64,000 nt of DNA from Venturia oleaginea. Taxonomy: Eukaryota; Ascomycota; Dothideomycetes; Venturiales; Venturiaceae. This document shows positions 11,216 to 21,749 of the stretch, piece by piece (the first letter of the stretch is position 1; the number at the start of each line of letters is the position of its first letter). The notes under the pieces are model-generated. The model ran no database searches. It had not been told where the DNA came from and saw only the letters and a list, made by a program, of their open reading frames with translations. Both the position numbers and the translations under genes were made by a program. The stretch spans positions 992,001 through 1,056,000 of the forward strand of contig JABMLP010000005.1 in assembly GCA_013176395.1 (NCBI GenBank). The letters run 5' to 3'.

Positions 11216-11961
11216 GGCGACGGATATCGAAAGGCTGCAGTGACAGTGGTTTGAGGATCGTTTGTTTGAATGTCTACGTCAAGGAGAGTTTATAGACATT
11301 CCTTGATGAGTTGGCAAAAAGCGCATGTTTTCGAAACACTCTGCCATGATATTGTGACTCGACAAGAATTTTTTCTTGTCATAAGCATGGCTTCCACGTT
11401 GTTGTGGTTGCACTGACCACCTGCTGGCAACCTGAAAGTCTCCAACAAAATTCTACCATCGATGTTAGTATACTGGTCATTAGTAGTCAGCCTCTCGGGA
11501 TACAGAAAGAGCTTTTTGTGCCAACGGAGCCTCGAGACGCGTTCATTGAAGCGAGTTTGAAGTATTGCCGCAACGGTCGTCTTCGATTTGTTGTTAATTA
11601 GGATCTATTTCATCTCGATTGTGGTCCAGGTTCTTCGCTTGCAAATCTCCACTCCATGATTCATCTGATCCTGGATGGAGCAAAAAACGACGTGCATGAG
11701 ATTATTTCTTATATGGCTGTTTCTTCTCCTCCTTGAAGCCAAGCTCTTTAAACAGTTATTTTCTGTGGACGATTCAACTCGATAGGAAGCATCCATCAAG
11801 CAAAACCTTTGCATTAATTCATGATCATCTCATTCCATCTCTCTGTCTGTGCATGCGAAGATGTAACGATATGCATGGCTTCACATAGGAACGAGTGCCA
11901 TTATTGGATTCATGATGTCTGTTCCCTGTAAGCCTTCCTGCTCTCCGTCCCAGCAATTTTC
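11216..11961. other. intergenic, no supported gene
   Basis: Only short frames without recognisable content. Holds the promoter of the ISG12-like gene on the left and the 3' region of the mitochondrial protein gene on the right. Confidence 0.35.
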
Positions 11962-12285
11962 CTATATTTCCCCCTTATCTGCAGCGTCTGTAGTCTGCTT
12001 CTGCAGATCCTCAATATGCTCATCGTGATCCTCCACCTTCTCTTTGTCAGCTTTGATGTTCGATTCTCCCACGCTCGCTAGCTCTTCATGCCAGTGTCCT
12101 TCACCACGCTTCTGCTTGTCCAGCTGCTCTTGCTTCTTTGCCTCTAGCTCCTCGCCTGTACGATTGGCATCCTCCTTTATCGAGAGACGGTTTGCAATGT
12201 TGAAGGAGCGGTATTGTGTTTGTCTGATGGGGGCGGACAATCTTGGAAGTGAGGTCCCGACAGATAATGGGAGTCGGAAAGGCAT
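11962..12285 (-). CDS. small mitochondrial-type protein, uncharacterised
   Basis: A single exon of 107 residues from the ATG at 12285. The N-terminus is rich in Arg and Ser and poor in acids (PRLSAPIRQTQYRSFNIANR), which looks like a mitochondrial targeting peptide. The mature part is highly charged and probably helical, with the block GEGHWHEELASVGESNIKAD, which is conserved in ascomycete small proteins of unknown function that I recall from annotated genomes. The open frame extends upstream to 12600, but that extension is unlike the family and is likely leader sequence. Confidence 0.7.
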   Translation of the reverse strand: MPFRLPLSVGTSLPRLSAPIRQTQYRSFNIANRLSIKEDANRTGEELEAKKQEQLDKQKRGEGHWHEELASVGESNIKADKEKVEDHDEHIEDLQKQTTDAADKGEI

Positions 12286-13028
12286 TGTGGTGGGTTTGTT
12301 CGGTTTTGCACAAAATTGAGTTTTGTACGGATCAAGGAGGGTTGTGAGGGATGGATATAGGTTCAGCAGTGGTTTGCGAGTGGTGTAGATGTAGATACAT
12401 GGCGAATCGAGAAATTGGTGTTTCGTTATATAGGAGACGTCATTATGATGGGAAGGTGGAGCCAAGATAATACCCTGTCCCGCGCTTGTCTGGGAGCCAC
12501 TCCAAACACCAACACCAGTACACCGCAGTATATGGAAATCGCGAATAAATGTGGGCTCCTGCGAAGAAAGAAGTGTAAATATTGTCCAACGGAAATACAT
12601 CTCGTCGGTTCAGCTTCGCTTTGAGTGAACTAAGGCAAGTCAAGTCGCTGACATTGATATCGATCTCGGTATATTCCAGGCAGCCTGAAGAAGCAGAGTT
12701 GCCTCGAAGTTATCGAGAGCTAACTCATGTAGAAAGGAAGCAATGTGTACGCTCTTCTTAGAGATTTTCAGCGAGCCAGGACGGAACTGAGTTGATGAGT
12801 TGACTGTGATTGGAAGGAAAGAAAGAGCTCGTTCGAAATATCCCTTGGACTTCACTACCTTGAAAACCTGGCTTGTCACGGATGCTGCTTTACAAATCTT
12901 AGGTTTGGAGATCACCATCTTTCAGCTGGTCATGAGGAAGAATAATTCTGAACGAGCGCTGTTTGGGGAACTCGCGACGCGGACACGATTCAAGGTTAAG
13001 TACTACGTCCAGGAAACAAGCATCTAAT
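12286..13028. other. intergenic, no supported gene
   Basis: A 92-codon minus frame (12918-12640) and a 75-codon plus frame overlap each other here; neither has family resemblance. I treat both as chance. Confidence 0.3.
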
Positions 13029-13328
13029 CTATCCATCACTCATCCGCTCATTTAGTCTCAATCGACCCAGAGACCGATTGATCCTCACACCGTTGTCTGC
13101 GCTCACAGGCACAAATTCCTGAAGAATTTCCCGAATAGCTTTACGAACTTTATCCAATATATTAGCATCTCGTTCCGCATCACCGCCCACATCTATCTCT
13201 ATGAGGCGCTTCCTCAAGCGATTCACCATGTTGACTTGGTTTCGACGATTTTCACCGAGAATATTGGAATAGTCGATTGCGCCCCTTCGCGATTGCCCAG
13301 CGTCTGCTTGTTCGTTTCCTTCACTCAT
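13029..13328 (-). CDS. small hydrophilic hypothetical protein
   Basis: Single exon of 99 residues. The ATG lies in a good context (AACCATGAG) and the composition is protein-like: charged, helical, no low complexity (RLRKRLIEIDVGGDAERDAN). I do not recognise a family. It stands alone between a mitochondrial protein gene and the F-box gene. It could be genuine or chance. Confidence 0.4.
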   Translation of the reverse strand: MSEGNEQADAGQSRRGAIDYSNILGENRRNQVNMVNRLRKRLIEIDVGGDAERDANILDKVRKAIREILQEFVPVSADNGVRINRSLGRLRLNERMSDG

Positions 13329-14088
13329 GGTTTTGTTTTTTTGATGGTTGGTAAGTTTTTGTTGAAAGCAGACCTAATGGTACTGACGTTTCTCTTTAGA
13401 AATAAAGCTGTGTTTTATAGGGCGGCAGTGGGTTTGCTATGCCTTATCGCGATGAACAATCTGCACTTACTCCCTTGTACTCACATCCATCGCCGTAAAC
13501 ACCAATAATGGGAGACTGGTTCTATGTGACGAAGTATTACTAACTCTCTATCTTGCATCTAACAGCAGCTGGCTCCTTTTTTGCTTGAAGATTGAGACCC
13601 CAGTGGGTTCGGCGGTTCAGTGTATCGACCTGAGAAACGATAAATTTACCATCGAACTTCAAATCTGCTGATTCGAAATCACTATGGTTGAATTTCTAAC
13701 GACTGTAAAAAAAGATTTCGCCAAAAATCCGACGATATAGGTCCCAATTTGTAGATGACCATATTTGTAGATGACCATATGGGTTCGTATTTGTGAAGGT
13801 AACTTGATATCGATGAACTTGGGCAGTGCAATTCTTCGAAGCAACATTGCTTTCAAGTCCGCACTCTTCATGTGTTATGCAGGCGAGCGCTCAATTAAGA
13901 TGGCCGACATAAATTTGCTAGCTGCTTACTGACCATTTTCAGCCCCCAAAGTTGCCACGTCATCTTGCATCTGCCAGGCGCATTTTAGCGGCTGATGCCT
14001 TGCTGACTGCCTAGACATAGGAGCGCTAGTCAGCAGCTAGGAGAAGATATACTCCACACCATTCTCTACCGCAATCCCCCTATCCACA
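13329..14088. other. intergenic, promoter of the F-box gene
   Basis: No supported gene. A small internal repeat (a GTAGATGACCATAT block) occurs twice near 13751-13780. Confidence 0.35.
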
Positions 14089-15711
14089 ATGGCATGTCCC
14101 ATCCTCGGTACTCCGGCCGAACTCAAATTAAGCATATTCGAAGCTTTACGAGCCAATGGAACTTTCGAAGAGTGGCTCAATCTGAGCTGCACTTGCCAAT
14201 CATTTAGAGAAATCGTCATTCCGGAAATAGTCAAATCCATCGTTTCCATCGTTCTGCGCAATGATGAGCAAAGCGCGGCAATTGTACGAGCTCTTGTGGG
14301 GGCGGGATATGCACATCACGTCAAGGAACTGCATTATAAAGGCAAACATGCGATTCCTGATTTCGATTATGAAGAACTGGCCGAGGATGATCAGTTGGAT
14401 GAGACGGAGATGGTGACTTTGGTGCCACCAGGTGTCGCTCAGATCCTGGCAGACCTTGGTATTCTGCCAAATTTGGAAAGTCTGGTTGTTAAGTTTCCGT
14501 TTGGAAATGGCAGTGAAGACAATGACGAGGAATGGACGGCATCGTTGTACAACTGGGATGATGAGGAGAGTGGTGAGGATGTCAAAGAACAGGAAGAGAC
14601 GTATGGGCGGAGGGCAATCATGGCCAAGTCTTGGGATTCTATCATGCAGAATAAAAATCCTGGGATTAAGTCCCTTGAGCTGAGAGGGACAGTGGCGAAA
14701 GAGGTATCTACGTGGAGTACTCCAACCTTCCGAGATTTTCTCGCGCAACTTGACGAGTTCAAAATTTCCATTCGGGGAACCGATAATCGTGATGGTTGGG
14801 TGAGTCCTTTTCGCGAGCCTGATATCAGTGCACCCATTAAGAATAAACAGTTCATCAATACCCTCGATAGCTATCACACCTTCATAGAAAACCTGGGAAT
14901 ATACTTCTTCAACCATCTCCCCAACGTCACAACAATCTCTCTCCGCGCATCATGTTATGGTCCCATCGATCTAGAAGGAACGCGCCACCCACCCTTCCCC
15001 TCCAAACCAACCTCAATGCCCCTCCTCAAACACCTAAACCTCGAATATATCTTCATAGATCCACCCCTCACCACCTTCATAACCACCCACTCCAAAACTC
15101 TCGAATCAATCTCCTTCCAAAACTGCATGGCCGGTCTCAACGGCCTCGACTTCGCCGAAGGCATGATCCCCTGGGTCGAAAACAGTATCCCCTGGCACCA
15201 CCTCTTCACCTCTCTCCTCAAAACCAATCCCCCAAAGCTAACACGATTCGAGATTTTACCGGTCGAAGTCGAGGGAATGGGGGAATCGGATGGGAAGCAA
15301 TACTGTGATGCCGAAATGGTTAAACAAGCGGCGGGAATAATAGAGAAGGAGGAGGGGAGGAGGGAATTCCCCTACAAATTCCTCGATGATAAGTATGGGA
15401 TGTTTGATGCCGAGGACGTGAATTTGAAAGCGATTTTGGAGGGGAAAGATCAGGAAGGTTTTGATGCTTTGATGGGGGTCGTGAGGGGGAATGGTGACGT
15501 GGAGGGATGGTCTATTGACGACCTGTATCGTCTCGGAAAGGAGGCCCTGTGGGGCGAGCCTTGGCTGCAATTTCCAAAACTCGATTTTTTTCGAAATTAT
15601 CCTCGTTCACTTATATCGCCGCAGCGAAAATGGAAACTTAGCGTTTTTCTTGATACGAGTTTTCATCTGCAGATTTCAGACCGCCTAGGAATCTTTCGTA
15701 CTCTCACTTAA
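14089..15711 (+). CDS. F-box-like / leucine-rich protein
   Basis: One long frame of 540 residues. The N-terminus (MACPILGTPAELKLSIFEAL, then TCQSFREIVIPEIVKSIV) reads as an F-box-like segment, the SCF ubiquitin-ligase adaptor motif. After it, blocks such as NLESLVVKFPFG, GIKSLELRGTV and LLKHLNLEYI are spaced like irregular leucine-rich repeats. An acidic insert lies near residues 150-170. The last 40 residues diverge in character and could reflect a missed intron near 15580. Substrate unknown. A short relic of a related gene lies at 16866-16925. Confidence 0.8.
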   Translation: MACPILGTPAELKLSIFEALRANGTFEEWLNLSCTCQSFREIVIPEIVKSIVSIVLRNDEQSAAIVRALVGAGYAHHVKELHYKGKHAIPDFDYEELAEDDQLDETEMVTLVPPGVAQILADLGILPNLESLVVKFPFGNGSEDNDEEWTASLYNWDDEESGEDVKEQEETYGRRAIMAKSWDSIMQNKNPGIKSLELRGTVAKEVSTWSTPTFRDFLAQLDEFKISIRGTDNRDGWVSPFREPDISAPIKNKQFINTLDSYHTFIENLGIYFFNHLPNVTTISLRASCYGPIDLEGTRHPPFPSKPTSMPLLKHLNLEYIFIDPPLTTFITTHSKTLESISFQNCMAGLNGLDFAEGMIPWVENSIPWHHLFTSLLKTNPPKLTRFEILPVEVEGMGESDGKQYCDAEMVKQAAGIIEKEEGRREFPYKFLDDKYGMFDAEDVNLKAILEGKDQEGFDALMGVVRGNGDVEGWSIDDLYRLGKEALWGEPWLQFPKLDFFRNYPRSLISPQRKWKLSVFLDTSFHLQISDRLGIFRTLT

Positions 15712-16236
15712 ATCAAATCGAGACTTTAATATTCCTCGCTTCCCTTGACCGGAAGGCATTCTACGCATGCATGGACAAGATCTACCCCTACGCCCACCAT
15801 GATGCCATAAAAAGATTCTATGCGAATTCTTGCCAAGTATCCATGTGTTTCTCGCTAGGGCAATAAACCACGACAGAAGAGTCAGGGTTGGATTGCTCGA
15901 AAAATTCCATAATATATTATGATGTCCGTTCCTGATGCCATAGTGCGCTGTTCGAGAGAAGAATGTTCGGGTGTTTAATTGTAGTTTTAATACCGAGGTG
16001 GTATGGAGTAACTTGGCATCATACATTATTGGAGAGAATGGCAAGAAGTCACCTCCGCTCATCGTAATTCCGTACCTTAGCTCTCTCAGACACTAGTCTT
16101 GCTAGAGATTGATGCAGTGTTAGCAATTTATTACTAGGGCGGGTATAAGAAGATACAAGACATCGCTATATTTTCCCATTCGAAAGTATTCAACATCCAT
16201 CAATCCAACCACTCATCGAACACATTTTCCAACATC
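15712..16236. other. intergenic, promoter of the first secreted protein
   Basis: No supported gene. The run just before the ATG at 16237 is CA-rich (ATCCATCAATCC, CATCGAACACATT), as in many fungal leaders. Confidence 0.35.
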
Positions 16237-16623
16237 ATGAAACCCGCCACGCTCGCGTTCCTCTCACTCTTCGCTTCCGGCCACGCCTGGTGGGTATGTT
16301 ATGCTGCCCTTTACTATCCCTTTCCACATCTCCAAGTCCAAAGACTAATTCCAACCAGAACTGCTGCAAAAATGTGGCCGCATGCGGCGATGACAGGTTA
16401 TGCATCGCCACTGCGCAAGATGTTGGAAAATCACCCATCGCATGCGCTGGCGGTAAGGTATGTATGCTTGAAGAAGAGAACCAGATATGTCGCGCGGGCG
16501 TGAACAGGTAGACTGACTTGAGGCGTATTTACGTTGTAGATGGCCTGTATGGTAGACAGGCATGGGTGTATTCCCGGACTACCAGGCAATCCAAACAGAG
16601 CCAATTGCAATCCAGGTGGCTAG
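16237..16623 (+). CDS. small secreted cysteine-rich protein 1 (effector-like)
   Basis: Three exons: 16237-16293, 16359-16457 and 16540-16623, with two phase-0 introns (GTATGT...CCAG and GTATGT...TGTAG). The product is 79 residues with a signal peptide (MKPATLAFLSLFASGHA) and eight cysteines in the mature part. It is paralogous to the gene at 19969-20343: same exon phases, same first exon length (57 nt), same start pattern and the shared ending NCNP or DCNP. Size, signal peptide and cysteine content are those of secreted fungal effector candidates or antimicrobial-like peptides. No family recognised. No single exon is long enough to be seen as an ORF, so automated calls may miss it. Confidence 0.75.
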
Positions 16624-16865
16624 GAGGACTGTGAGAGGCGCTAGTAGAAGAGGATCCGGTTTGGGTTTGTTAACGTCCTTTCTGCAAGCACAATAACTCT
16701 AAAAACATTCGAGGAGGTCTGGAAAATTCAAATGCAGGAAGAGAGAGGTTTTGATGGGGTAAGCACGGGCGGGGAGGGTGATTACTTGGTAATTTTCAAA
16801 GTAGAGAGGTGGCTTTCTGATGCCCTGAAATTTGCTCGCGCGGAGGTACAATAACAAGCTGTTAT
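16624..16865. other. intergenic
   Basis: No supported gene. It separates the secreted protein gene from the F-box relic. Confidence 0.3.
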
Positions 16866-16925
16866 GAAGGCAAACATGCGATTCCTGAATGCGAGAAAGA
16901 TGAACTGGCCGAGGACGATCATTGT
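16866..16925 (+). pseudogene. relic of an F-box gene
   Basis: About 60 bp match the F-box gene at 14337-14396: the run GGCAAACATGCGATTCCTGA is identical, and after a diverged stretch GAACTGGCCGAGGA is identical again. Only this fragment remains, so a second F-box copy existed here and has decayed, or a fragment was copied. Confidence 0.6.
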
Positions 16926-18252
16926 CAATGCAAAAAGACGCGCAATCTTGAATTCAAAGCAAAAATAAGTATATCTGCGTACATCTTATCCATGCATGCG
17001 CACAATAGAGAATAGGCGTGCGAGGCGAGGAACATTAAAACCTCGAGTTTGTTTAAAATCTATTCCTGACAATACCAAGGCTATTCCTAAAAATACCTTA
17101 TGGTACTAGAATGATCTTAACTCGGCCTTTACTGCGGTGGAGGGTGTTACAGATCACCTCAAGACCAAAGAGCAGGGACAGCGGGACTTGCAGAGGATGG
17201 TTGGATAACAAGAAGTTGTTGTTAAGACGGATGTGGAGTGGAATCCGTTGGGCGCACAAGAGGGGACTGGTGCAACCAGGTCAGTCCTAAGAGAGAATAG
17301 TACGTGCAGGAGTCACGTGATATTCCCACAGTTCCCACAGCACTTGGCATTGCCCACAGTGTGGGAAGTGTGGGAAGAGCCAAGAGGTGTGGGAATACAC
17401 CTTGGCACCCAGAACCAGAAGGGTATATAGGGAGGACGTTGGACGGACTTTCCTCTCTCTCTTCGTGGTTATCTCATGTTATGTTTCTCACATAGGAGCT
17501 TCTTCAACCTACTACAGTAACGACCTTTTACTTAAATACAATCAAACACAAGTCATATGCACACGAAGCAAGCCCACCCCCAACCTTCATACTAACCGAC
17601 AAGCGTTCAGGATTGATCTGAGGATCAAATCGGTTAGACGACAATTGAATTGGGAGATACATCGGACGGCTAGGATCTAGTGAGCCTCCAAAGAACCTGA
17701 GCAAGGGAAAGTACTTAAGGTAAGTACTTCCAGACTGATATTGCCCTTACCCCAAACCCGCGGACCAGAACAAGAGAACACAGGTGTCAAGAAGGTCTTG
17801 ACATAATCAACTGTGTTGAGAAACGAGTTCCCCGTAACAGAGGGTTTAGATTCCGGCTTTCGCGGCGGATTGCACGTCTTTTTTCCACACACACTATATT
17901 GATCAAATATGTCGTTTAACCTCGGTTAACCTTAATCTGTCGATTACCCTCCCATAAACTTCTTATTTTGTGATATGAAAATCTCCAGATCTAATCAGAA
18001 CCTCATGAAAATCTTACTGCGGTAGCTGGCCATCTTTGTCACATGACAACGTGTCGCAGCCACACTGTGGCGAGAGGAACATCAACTCGCGCGCCCCGTA
18101 GTCACTTACTCTCTATCTGATATTCTCTCATCACACTGAGTAAATGAAATCTTAGTTCATTCTGTCTGGTTCAATGCTCGCCGTGACAATTAAGGTTGGT
18201 CTGGAAAGAGAAGACGAGGGAGGCGGCATGGGTGTCTCGATTAACCCTTTAA
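16926..18252. other. repeat-rich stretch without an intact gene
   Basis: Near 17110-17230 a reading resembles the tail of a retroelement protein, followed at about 17300-17540 by LTR-like sequence (repeated GTGTGGGAA, a TATATA box, long pyrimidine runs). I could not find paired ends. No intact coding gene seen. Confidence 0.3.
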
Positions 18253-18625
18253 ACCCCGGGTACCACTACGGATACTGTCACGTAGACATGTATTCGGTTG
18301 TATTCGGATGTATTTGAGTGCGTTCATGTGCATTCAAATGCATGCCACTCTATCTCCTTATAATTGGTTGATCGTTCCACAGATGATGTAAGATCACGTG
18401 CGGTTCATTCTCGTCATTCTTGGCGAGATGAACAAAATGAATATATTGAAGAGCTAGGATTTTTAGGAGATGGATCTCTATATGAAGGACGAGACTCTGC
18501 TCCCTCTGTTACGGATACTGTCACGTGGACATGTATTCAATGGTATTCGGTTGTATTTGACTGCATTCATATGCATTCAAATACGCACCAGTCGGTTTCT
18601 TAATGATTGGTTAAATGTCACACAG
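18253..18625 (+). repeat. duplicated LTR-like segment
   Basis: Two copies of about 115 bp at 18253-18370 and 18509-18625, both beginning ACGGATACTGTCACGT and continuing with TGCATTCAAAT. A second shared block, GACGAGACTCTGCTCCCT, occurs at 18488 and 18798. This pattern suggests tandem or nested LTR fragments (ends of the TGTCACG type also occur in the solo LTR at 19080). Confidence 0.5.
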
Positions 18626-18632
18626 GATCCTA

Positions 18633-18770
18633 GGGATCACCCGTTGGCGCAACGCTCAGGTCATGAGCCATGAGCGATCCATAGGGATCACGTGTTAGCG
18701 CAATGCTCAGGTCATGAGCCATGAGCGAGCCTAAGGATCACGTGTTGGCTCATGCATTAGGCTACGAGCC
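18633..18770 (+). repeat. 50-bp tandem repeat, about 2.5 copies
   Basis: Units start near 18633, 18683 and 18734 with GGATCAC and contain GCTCAGGTCATGAGCCATGA, which is itself partly palindromic. Inside LTR-like sequence. Confidence 0.6.
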
Positions 18771-19079
18771 TTATGGGAGGATTTACTATATTATGGACGA
18801 GACTCTGCTCCCTCAGTGTCTCGTATCTTCACTCTCTCGTTACTTCGCTATTGCTTTTAGTTACTTAGCACAATTCACGACTCTTGTATCTTGCAAGCTT
18901 CGCTTCACTTGTTTGATACGATATTATCGCCCCGGACCACTTGAACCCTGCTGTACGGATTAGCCAAATCCAGCTAGATTACTTTGAGTCATAGCCTCTG
19001 CATAACAATCGTCGTGGATATTCTCTAGATTTTGACTGGCTGACTGAGAGTAACACCCGCAATTCTAATCTAGGCCAAG

Positions 19080-19334
19080 TGTCACGGGGCGGGTTCGGGT
19101 ATCAGGAGGAAGGAGCAGCAGCAGGAACAGGTATCATTCAACAGGCTATATACGAACTGGCAGGCAAACCAACAGGCAGGTTTAACGACAGGACGTAGCT
19201 CAGAGAGCTACGAATTGGTTGAAGCCACGTAGGCTTTAAAACCTTTCCTCGGCAGAACTACGGTTCTGCCTTGATCACGTGCCGTGGGGCCACCCCAACG
19301 GCGGGAAGGACTTGTCCGCGATCGTACCGTGACA
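19080..19334. mobile_element. solo LTR of a retrotransposon
   Basis: A 255-bp unit begins TGTCACGG and ends CCGTGACA, the inverted TG...CA ends of an LTR. It is flanked by a perfect 5-bp duplication, CCAAG, at 19075-19079 and 19335-19339. No internal retroelement sequence adjoins it, so it is a solo LTR left by recombination between two LTRs. A purine-rich tract and a TATATA box lie inside. Confidence 0.85.
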
Positions 19335-19489
19335 CCAAGGTAGTAAGTGATGCATTGACAGCTAAGAACTCATATAGAACCGCTCTATATAGTAGAGGCC
19401 TTTACAACCTATTTTCAGAGGAGATCTTATTACTTAAGGGGTAAGAATTAACTGATCTACGTGTTTCAGCTAGGTTCCGCTATGGGGTG

Positions 19490-19700
19490 CAGCTCTCAGA
19501 ATCACTCAGTCAGTCAGTCAAACACTTGAGAATGTCCACGTTGATGCACAGACCACAACGATACTATGTTGGCAATCTACCTAGCATATCGGGCGGAAGA
19601 AAGTATAACGCTGTGGGGTAGAGCTCTCAGAATCACTCAATCAGCCAGTTAAGCACTTGAAAATGTCCACGTTGATGCACAGACCACAATGATACTATAT
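19490..19700 (+). repeat. direct repeat of about 80 bp, spacing about 129 bp
   Basis: The block from AGCTCTCAGAATCACTCA to GTCCACGTTGATGCACAGACC and ACGATACTAT occurs near 19492-19568 and again near 19621-19697 with a few transitions. No coding content. Origin unknown. Confidence 0.75.
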
Positions 19701-19968
19701 TAGGTATAAGAGGTGTATGCAGGCCTTGGACATCGCCCCGATTCGGGTAGTTTACCACCTTGGCAGGAATCTTCAGTATAATAAAACCGTGTGAACCATT
19801 GTACTTACTTCCTATGCATTCAATACAATCCCCACTGATATCCATTACTTTCCACTGACTCTGCATTCATTTGTAGAAGAGGCTTTCATAGTTGCGTTCG
19901 CAATTCATCCACGAACACCAATATCAATCCATTCGATTACAACCCCGCCGAATACTCCATCACACGTC

Positions 19969-20343
19969 ATGAAGCTCTCCACGCTCGCATTCCTCTCTCT
20001 CCTCGGAACCAGCCACGCTTTTTGGGTAGGTTATACTACTATTCACTATCTTCACATTTTTAAATGTCTTCAAACTAATTACAATTAGAACTGCTCCAGA
20101 CGCCCTGGAAACGGCGATTCTGGGTCTTGTGTTGCTACTGGATCAGATTATGGAAGACCATCTGTACCCTGTGGCGACTCACATGTATGTTCTTAAACAA
20201 AATCGCGCGGACGTGAATAGATAGACTGCTGACCTTGGGCGTTTGTACTGTAGGCTATGCGCTGTTGGAAAGAGGGGAATGGATGTTCACCCTATTTGCG
20301 ATCATCAACCGGTGCACACATAGCCGATTGCAATCCTGCCTAG
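19969..20343 (+). CDS. small secreted cysteine-rich protein 2 (effector-like)
   Basis: Three exons: 19969-20025, 20089-20184 and 20254-20343, with phase-0 introns (GTAGGT...TTAG and GTATGT...TGTAG). The product is 80 residues with a signal peptide (MKLSTLAFLSLLGTSHA) and six mature cysteines. It is the paralogue of the protein at 16237-16623: the shared frame is a Trp-Asn-Cys start, a CVAT/CIAT block, paired later cysteines and a CNP end. The exon structure is the same. The gene lies 3.3 kb downstream in the same orientation with repeat debris between, so the pair looks like an old tandem duplication split by transposons. Confidence 0.75.
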
Positions 20344-20645
20344 GATTGTATTGTAAATCAGATATCCTTTTGCTCCATCTTTACATCAAACGTGTTTTCC
20401 ATATTGTACTTTCCAAGTGAATGAGGACGATTCTTTCAGAAGCCAATAGGGCGGTCGGACCAATTAAACGTAACGGTAGCCTTACAATGTCGTCTGTAAA
20501 AACAATCTGGAATCTAGGGAGCCGCGCTCGAAGAATCTTAAGCCCCGCCGTAACGCACGGGTTGGCCGGAATTGACGGCGCATAGACCCCTGACCTTCAT
20601 CCGATCTCTAAAACAACACGTAGATTCCATGTAAACCACCACATT
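20344..20645. other. flank of transposase relic
   Basis: No supported gene. It probably includes the left end of the transposon, but I could not identify an inverted repeat. Confidence 0.3.
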
Positions 20646-21749
20646 ATGGCTCCCACAACGCCGAAAAAGAAGCTACCAAAGACTGATCGTCGAGAATATG
20701 ATACCGTGAAGCGAAATCGATTTTTTCAAGCCCTTGACTCGGCTAGTCCCTCCTCTAGCTTTAGATCTATTTGCCACCTTCCTGGAATCAACATCCCAAC
20801 TCCCACCGGCCGTAGATGGCGGAAAAACCGAGAAGATTGGGGCAATAAAGCGCTTAGAACAACAAGAAAGAGGAGTTCTATCTTAGGAAGAAAAAGCTTG
20901 GTATCTGCCTCTGATTTAGAGAAGATAATTGACCAAGATGACCCAACACACGAGATGGGCTACCGAGATCAAGTCGAAGAACTCAATTTGGAAGCCGCAC
21001 CACGAACTTTACGTCGCCACGCCAATCAGATAGGAGCCAAACGATTCAAAAAGAAGTTTCAAAAGAGAATTAGCAACAAGAATCAAGCCCTCCGCCGTCA
21101 GTACGGCCAAGAACACCTCACCGCCACGATTTCAGGCTTTTGGTCTCGCATTTGGTTCACAGGCGAGGCTCACTTCCAGTCAAAGCAGCTGATGGAAGAG
21201 CCCGAGTACGAGCTACGTAAACCCGGGCAAGAAAAGTCTATAAATGAGTCAAAAGGCACAGGTTTAGACATCACAATCCACGTCGCCGGCGGAGTCAACT
21301 ACAACCACAAAGGTAGCCTCATATTCTACAAAGATCCTGTTGAGCCCTCAGAGAAGCAGCGGGCTCCTACCAAGCCTAAGCAACTCAAGTACGAGCTGGA
21401 TACTGCCTTTGCAGAGCGCTGCAAGGTCTACGATGACTGGAAGGCAAAACAGGATGCTATACCAAAAGGAAACTGCATGTCGCATGTCTTTTACGCTGAA
21501 AAGATACTGCCACAACATATTAAGGCTATACAGGACTTGGAGGCAAAGCACAAGTGCAGATACTGGCTACAGGAGGATGGCGATCCATCGCACGGAATCA
21601 ACTCACTAAACTCATTCTCGATCCAGTCGGGCGACACGACGAGTATGGACCACTGTCCATGGGTGTCCTTTCTGGGATCGCTACGAAACATGGCCGAGTT
21701 TCTAATGTACAGCTTGTCGTTGGACAGCTGGATCCAAGAAAGCCTTTGA
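20646..21749 (+). pseudogene. Tc1/mariner-like transposase, inactive
   Basis: A 367-codon frame with a helix-turn-helix-like N-terminus and the catalytic region of a fungal DDE transposase. The block IWFTGEAHF corresponds to the usual DEAH-type block but has Gly where the first catalytic Asp is expected. The second Asp block is YWLQEDGDPSHG. The expected third motif (NPIE type) is not found in this frame or the next. The sequence after 21600 is unlike the family, so the C-terminal part is lost, replaced or badly mutated. It differs clearly from the Tc1 element at 6636, so this is a second, older family. Confidence 0.7.
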
